DNA from: Opitutus terrae PB90-1
Lineage (GTDB): Bacteria; Verrucomicrobiota; Verrucomicrobiia; Opitutales; Opitutaceae
Direction of reading: 5' to 3'
Assembly: GCF_000019965.1 (NCBI RefSeq)
Contig: NC_010571.1
Location: forward strand, 3,357,001 to 3,421,000
DNA length: 64,000 bases
Positions 59,706 through 64,000 of this stretch are shown piece after piece. Under the pieces are notes generated by a model that was not told the DNA's origin, did no database searches, and saw nothing but the letters and a program-made list of their open reading frames with translations. Made by a program: the position numbers and the translations under genes. Position 1 is the stretch's first letter. Every line of letters starts with the position of its first letter.

Positions 59706-59773
59706 GTAGCGGCAGGCCTCTGTGCCTGCCGGCTAGAACAAAAAGAACGGCAGGCAGAGACGCCTGCCGTTAC
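59706..59773. repeat. Inverted repeat element (family B) between convergent genes
   Basis: The 26-base arm at 59706-59731 (starting GTAGCGGCAGGCCTCT) pairs with 59748-59773 at 23 of 26 positions around a 16-base AT-rich loop. It is related to 33349-33415. It lies between the convergent SGNH and pentonate dehydratase genes and may serve as a bidirectional terminator. Confidence 0.8.
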
Positions 59774-59790
59774 GAGGGACCGCCGAAAGG

Positions 59791-61737
59791 CTAGTGGCTG
59801 GTCTGGGCCCGCTCCGCCGCCTTGCCTAGCTCGAGCAAGTGGACGATCCGGTCGGTGTCGTAGACGCAGCCGGACCAGCTGCCGCCGCTCGCGTCCTGCA
59901 GCGCGGACCACAGCCGCGTGTCGACGGGCACGCGCTCATCGCGGCGGAGGTTCGGATGTGGCGGCCGCGCGGCGAACGCGGGGGCGTCGGAGGCGACCAC
60001 GTCGACCGAGCCCTCGAGTTGGCGCGTGTCGATGTGCAGCCGGATCCGATCGCCATCGCGCACTCTCCCAATCGGTCCGTCGGCCCACGCCTCCGGGCTG
60101 ATGTGGCCGACACAGGCGCCGGTGGACACGCCGGAAAAACGGCCGTCGGTAATCAGCGCGATGCGTGACGCGTCCTTGGCGTATTTGAGCGCGGCGGTGA
60201 TCTGGTACGTTTCGGGCATGCCGCAGCCAGGCCCGATGCCGATGAGGACCATCACGTCGCCGGCTTTGACGCTGCCGCTCTTGATCGCGGCGATCGCCGA
60301 ATTTTCGCTCGTGAAGACGCGCGCAGGGCCCTCGTGACGGTACACGCCGTCGGGCCCGATCATTTCCGGCGCGATCGCGGTGCTTTTCACGAGCGCGCCT
60401 TCGGGTGCCAGGTTGCCGCGCAGGAACGTAACGGTGCTCGTCAACCCGCGCTCCTTCGCCCGTGCCGGCGGCAGGATCACATCGTCGGGATCGATGCCGT
60501 CGAGTTCGCGGAGTTTCTCCCGCAGCCGTGCGCGACGCTCGGATTTTTCCCACCACGCGAGATTCTCGCCCAGCGTGCGGCCGGAGACCGTGCGTGCATC
60601 GAGTCGGAGCAGACCGAGCGCGCGGAGGTGCAGCATCACCTCGGGCACGCCGCCGGCGAGGAACACCTGCACCGTGGCGAAATGGCGCGGGCCGTTCGGT
60701 AGCGAGTCGACCAGCCGCGGCACTGCGCGGTTGACTCGTGCCCAGTCGTCCACGGTCGGGCGCGGTAATCCCGCGGCGTGCGCGATCGCGGGGACGTGTA
60801 GGACGAGATTGGTTGAGCCGCCGATCGCGGCGTGAATCACCATCGCGTTATGAATCGAATCTTCCGTCAGCACGTCACGGGTGGTGGCGCCTGCCTGATC
60901 GAGCTGCAGCAGCGCCAACGCGGAGCGGCGGGCGAGATCGCGCCAGATTTCGGCGCCGGAGGGACTCAGCGCGGCGTGCGGCAACGTGAGCCCGAGCGCC
61001 TCGGCGACACACTGGGTCGAAGCGGCCGTGCCCATGAACTGGCAGCCGCCGCCCGGAGAACCGCAGGCGCGGCAGCCCATCTCGGCGGCGTAATCGAGGG
61101 TGATCTCGTCGCGCGCGAACCGCGTGGCGAGCGTCTGCACCTTGGCGGTGTCTTCGGCTTCCTCGGCAAGGAGCGTGACGCCGCCGGGGACGAGGATCGT
61201 GGGAAGGTTCGCCGTGCCGGCGAGCGCCATGAGCATCGCGGGCAAGCCCTTGTCGCACGTGGCGACGCCGAGCACGCCGCGGCGCGTCGGCAGCGAGCGG
61301 ATCAGTCGGCGCAGGACGATCGCGGCATCGTTGCGGTAGGGCAGACTGTCGAGCATGCCGGCGGTGCCGTTGGTCCGGCCATCGCACGGATCGCTGACGT
61401 AGCCGGCGAACGGGATTGCTCCCTGCGCGGAAAAGGTGCGCGCGGCTTCCTCCATCAACAGCCCGACTTCCCAATGCCCGGTGTGGTAACCGAGCGCGAC
61501 GGGCGCGCCGTCGGCGGCGCGTACGCCGCCTTGCGTGCTCAGAATCAGGAATTGCTTTCCGAGCAGCCGGGCGGGATCCCAGCCCATGCCGGCGTTTTGC
61601 GTCCAGCCGAACAGCTCGCCGCTCGACATTGCGCGCAGTCGGTCGGGGTCAACCGGCAATCGGCCCGTCGGTCCAGGCGCGGTGGTGCGCAGCGTGTAAA
61701 TGGCGTCGTTTGGGGAATCGAGCAGCGGATCAGGCAT
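59791..61737 (-). CDS. IlvD/Edd-family pentonate dehydratase, YjhG/YagF type
   Basis: 648 residues from ATG 61737. The N-terminus [19 protein letters not shown] and [15 protein letters not shown] closely follow E. coli YjhG, a D-xylonate dehydratase. Fe-S or metal cysteines are in [22 protein letters not shown] and [25 protein letters not shown] and [15 protein letters not shown] are further family motifs. It would convert a pentonate to 2-keto-3-deoxypentonate. Neighbours complete the route to 2-oxoglutarate. Confidence 0.93.
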   Translation of the reverse strand: MPDPLLDSPNDAIYTLRTTAPGPTGRLPVDPDRLRAMSSGELFGWTQNAGMGWDPARLLGKQFLILSTQGGVRAADGAPVALGYHTGHWEVGLLMEEAARTFSAQGAIPFAGYVSDPCDGRTNGTAGMLDSLPYRNDAAIVLRRLIRSLPTRRGVLGVATCDKGLPAMLMALAGTANLPTILVPGGVTLLAEEAEDTAKVQTLATRFARDEITLDYAAEMGCRACGSPGGGCQFMGTAASTQCVAEALGLTLPHAALSPSGAEIWRDLARRSALALLQLDQAGATTRDVLTEDSIHNAMVIHAAIGGSTNLVLHVPAIAHAAGLPRPTVDDWARVNRAVPRLVDSLPNGPRHFATVQVFLAGGVPEVMLHLRALGLLRLDARTVSGRTLGENLAWWEKSERRARLREKLRELDGIDPDDVILPPARAKERGLTSTVTFLRGNLAPEGALVKSTAIAPEMIGPDGVYRHEGPARVFTSENSAIAAIKSGSVKAGDVMVLIGIGPGCGMPETYQITAALKYAKDASRIALITDGRFSGVSTGACVGHISPEAWADGPIGRVRDGDRIRLHIDTRQLEGSVDVVASDAPAFAARPPHPNLRRDERVPVDTRLWSALQDASGGSWSGCVYDTDRIVHLLELGKAAERAQTSH

Positions 61738-61934
61738 GAGAGCGGAGGGAGGTGGGCGCGGAGGAATCGCCGCAAAAAGGCGCAGAAGGGGCAAGCGCCG
61801 AGAAAGCCGAGAGGCAGGGCGAACCGTCCGGTGAGCCGCGGCTCTGCCTTCGCGAAGGCCATGGCGGCAGGTTGGCGAGGACGCCTCGCTCTACCGAAGA
61901 TAGCGTGAATTTCGCAGGGGGATACGGAGAGCAG
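61738..61934. other. Spacer between aldehyde dehydrogenase and dehydratase genes
   Basis: About 200 bases without a supported gene. It contains GCGAGG-ACG-CCTCGC (61875-61889), a 6-bp hairpin, and palindromic GGC-rich sequence resembling the dispersed elements. It breaks an otherwise tight operon. Confidence 0.4.
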
Positions 61935-63536
61935 CTAGACCCGCTGCACGGCGTCGCGAGTATGTTTGCCGTCGACAAGCCGAAGCAGGCCGAGCGGGTT
62001 CGCGTCCTGCAGCGCGAGTGGCAGCAGCGCGTCCGGGAAGCCCTGGTAGCAAACCGGCCGCGCGAACCGATAAATCGCCGCAGTGCCCACGGACGTAAAA
62101 CGGACATCGGTGGTGGCGGGATACGGACCGCCGTGGTTCATCGCGGGCGAAACCTCGACGCCGGTGGGAAAGCTGTTGATGAGCAGCCGGCCGGCTTTTT
62201 GTTCGAGCGTCGCGAGCAGAGGACGCGCGTGCTCGAGATCGGCGGGCGTGCCGTGGACTGTCGCCGTGAGCTGACCTTCGAGTGAGGCTGCGCACGCTTT
62301 CAACTCGTCCTCGGTTTCGGCGATCACGATCAGGGTGAAGGGCCCGAACGCCTCGGTGGCGAGCTCGGGGTGTTCGAGAAACCGGCGGCCGCGGGAGACG
62401 GCAAAGCTCGGCTGCGATTCCGTGTGCGATGGATCGGCCGTTTTGCTCGATTCGATGAGTGGCAGCACGCCGACGACCGACGTGACCTTGGTGCGGTTCT
62501 TGAGAAACGCTTCGCGGATGCCGCTGGTGAGCATCACTCCGCACGGCGCTTCACGGACGAGTTCGCCGAACTTTTCGATGAAGGCATCGGTTTCCGGGCT
62601 GCGCAGCGCGAAGACGAGTCCGGGCTTGGTGCAGAATTGACCGACGCCGAGCGTGAACGAGCTGAGCAGCCCCTGCGCGATTTCCGTGCCGCGCTCGTGC
62701 ACGGCGCGCGGCAGCAGGAACACGGGATTCAGGCTGCTCATCTCGGCGAACACCGGAATCGGATGCGGCCGCGCCGCCGCGGCATCGAAGAGCGCGCGTC
62801 CCGCCGTGCGCGAGCCGGTGAAGCCCACCGCCGCGGTCGCGGGATGTTTCACCATCGCGACGCCGGCCGTGGCGCCTTCGCCGTGGATCATCGAGAACAC
62901 GCCGGGCGGCAGCCCACAGGCGACGGCGGCCTGCGTGATCGCGCCGCCGACGAGCTCGGCGGTGCCCGCGTGCGCGCGGTGCGCTTTCACGACGACGGTG
63001 CAGCCAGCCGCGAAGGCAGATGCCGTGTCACCACCGGCCACGGAGAACGCGAGTGGGAAGTTGCTCGAGCCGAAAACGACCACGGGGCCCAGCGGCGTAA
63101 GCATTCGCCGGAGATCCGGGCGGGGCAGCGGCTGACGCTGCGGCAGCGCCGGATCGATGCGCGCGTCGACCCAGGAGCCTTCGCGCACGAGGTTGGCGAA
63201 CAATCGCAGCTGGCCGCAGGTGCGTGCGCGTTCGCCGGTGATCCGCGCGAGCGGCAGGCCGGTTTCCTGATGCGCGCGCTGCAGCAATTCGTCGCCGACC
63301 GCCTCGATCGCGGTGGCGATCGCGTCGAGGAAGGCGGCGCGCTCGGCGGGCGGGCGCGTCGAGTAGTCGGCGAACGCGGCGGCGGATTCGTGCAGCGCGC
63401 GATCGACCTCGGCGGCCGAGGCCGAGTGAAAATCGGGCGTGAGTCGGTGGCCCGTGGCGGGATTGACGGTCCAGAAGATCGGGCCGCCGGCTTGGCCGGG
63501 CTGCCCGGCGATGAGGCTTTTTCCGTGGAGAATCAT
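61935..63536 (-). CDS. 2-oxoglutarate semialdehyde dehydrogenase (aldehyde dehydrogenase family)
   Basis: 533 residues. The catalytic Cys is in LGVGQFCTKPGLV and the general-base Glu in VFAEMSSLNPVFLLP. FGSSNFPLAFSVAGGDTASAFAAG (shortened) and VGFTGSRTAGRALFD are typical of the ketoglutarate semialdehyde dehydrogenase group that includes 2,5-dioxopentanoate dehydrogenase. It would oxidise the product of the FAH-family dehydratase to 2-oxoglutarate. It starts 3 bases after the FAH gene stop. Confidence 0.92.
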   Translation of the reverse strand: MILHGKSLIAGQPGQAGGPIFWTVNPATGHRLTPDFHSASAAEVDRALHESAAAFADYSTRPPAERAAFLDAIATAIEAVGDELLQRAHQETGLPLARITGERARTCGQLRLFANLVREGSWVDARIDPALPQRQPLPRPDLRRMLTPLGPVVVFGSSNFPLAFSVAGGDTASAFAAGCTVVVKAHRAHAGTAELVGGAITQAAVACGLPPGVFSMIHGEGATAGVAMVKHPATAAVGFTGSRTAGRALFDAAAARPHPIPVFAEMSSLNPVFLLPRAVHERGTEIAQGLLSSFTLGVGQFCTKPGLVFALRSPETDAFIEKFGELVREAPCGVMLTSGIREAFLKNRTKVTSVVGVLPLIESSKTADPSHTESQPSFAVSRGRRFLEHPELATEAFGPFTLIVIAETEDELKACAASLEGQLTATVHGTPADLEHARPLLATLEQKAGRLLINSFPTGVEVSPAMNHGGPYPATTDVRFTSVGTAAIYRFARPVCYQGFPDALLPLALQDANPLGLLRLVDGKHTRDAVQRV

Positions 63537-63539
63537 GGA

Positions 63540-64000
63540 TCAGGCGATGGTGTTGAAGAGCGTACCGACGGGCGGAATTGCGATCCGCACCTCGTCGCCA
63601 CTGCGCAAGGTGAACGAATCGGGCGGGACGATGCCGGTGCCCGTCATCAAATAGCATCCGTGCGGGAAAGACTGCTCACGGAACAGCCAATCGGCAAGCG
63701 ATGGCAGCGGACGCATGATCCGGCCGATGGTGGTTTCGCCCGAAAAAACCGGCACGCCGCCGCGGCGGATTTCGAGCAGGATGGCCGTGTCGGGCGAGGG
63801 TAGTTCGGGCGAGACGACGAGGCACGGACCGATGGCGGCGCTGCCGAGGTAGACCTTGGCCTGCGGCAGGTAGAGCGGATTTTCGCCTTCGATGTCGCGC
63901 GAGCTCATGTCGTTGCCTGCGGTGTAGCCGAAGATCCGACCACGCGCGCTGATGGCGAGCGTGAGCTCGGGTTCGGGGACGTTCCATTTCGAATCGGAGC
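63540..64000 (-). CDS. Fumarylacetoacetate hydrolase-family protein, probable 2-keto-3-deoxypentonate dehydratase, partial
   Basis: The C-terminal 152 residues are inside the window; the start lies beyond 64000. The sequence KWNVPEPELTLAISARG, GYTAGNDMSSRDIEGENPLY and LPQAKVYLGSAAIGP matches the FAH group that dehydrates 2-keto-3-deoxy-pentonates to 2-oxoglutarate semialdehyde. The Glu of DIEGEN and surrounding acidic residues bind the metal. With the two downstream genes it makes a Weimberg-type operon. An ATG at 63908 is internal to the conserved domain, not the start. Confidence 0.88.
   Translation of the reverse strand, partial: SDSKWNVPEPELTLAISARGRIFGYTAGNDMSSRDIEGENPLYLPQAKVYLGSAAIGPCLVVSPELPSPDTAILLEIRRGGVPVFSGETTIGRIMRPLPSLADWLFREQSFPHGCYLMTGTGIVPPDSFTLRSGDEVRIAIPPVGTLFNTIA

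Noticed and set aside
61752-62285. A 177-codon + strand ORF across the dehydratase/aldehyde dehydrogenase spacer
   Set aside because: Mostly antisense to the aldehyde dehydrogenase gene and without any family motif.

Overview
The window is GC-rich, densely coded bacterial DNA. I read it as a chromosome segment of a Verrucomicrobiota member, most likely an Opitutaceae (Opitutus-like) bacterium. This is inference from the protein sequences and the gene order of the division cluster; no database search was possible. No tRNA, rRNA, CRISPR array, insertion sequence or prophage was recognised.

Left part (1-10.4 kb): stress or stationary-phase accessory genes in two divergent blocks. Leftward: an aldo/keto reductase-like protein, a short ribosome-hibernation factor, two unknown proteins, a further small unknown protein, and a phosphoribosyltransferase cut by the window edge. 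Rightward: two Rnk/GreA-C-domain proteins flanking a metallophosphoesterase, a homospermidine synthase, a second aldo/keto reductase-like protein, a small Cys/His-rich ORF and a lone PAS-domain protein. The two reductase-like proteins carry the same four replacements of the catalytic tetrad at identical residue numbers.

Middle (10.5-31 kb): a nearly complete division and cell wall (dcw) cluster on the + strand: mraZ, rsmH, ftsL-like, ftsI, murE, murF, mraY, murD, a LysM protein, ftsW, murG, a murC-murB fusion, ddl, ftsQ, ftsA, ftsZ. Most genes overlap by ATGA/GTGA or sit a few bases apart. Upstream of mraZ lie four TGGG boxes at exact 10-bp spacing, the signature of an MraZ operator. Three unannotated-looking small ORFs (63-69 codons) fill the gaps mraZ/rsmH, murF/mraY and mraY/murD. 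A second ribosome-hibernation factor with a clear terminator follows convergently.

Right part (31.6-59.7 kb): housekeeping and metabolic genes: SDR and pseudouridine synthase (coupled), M14 peptidase, gltX, a double TonB-C-like protein, a DUF362 protein with a NapH-NapG-like iron-sulfur fusion, a Ser/Thr kinase coupled to rpoN, an A-type Fe-S carrier, a UbiE/MenG methyltransferase, an HU/IHF protein, hisS, an alpha/beta hydrolase, cdd, kbl, a satD-type pair with a three-site operator-like array, tdh, ogt, rnr, glgA, phrB, a TIGR01777 epimerase-like protein, ndk and a GDSL/DUF1080 protein.

Right edge (59.8-64 kb): a leftward set of three enzymes (FAH-family dehydratase, ketoglutarate semialdehyde dehydrogenase, YjhG-type pentonate dehydratase) that together fit the Weimberg oxidative pentose pathway.

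Intergenic gaps, especially between convergent genes, hold dispersed palindromic elements of at least three sequence families. A perfect 36-bp palindrome lies between the divergent M14 peptidase and gltX.
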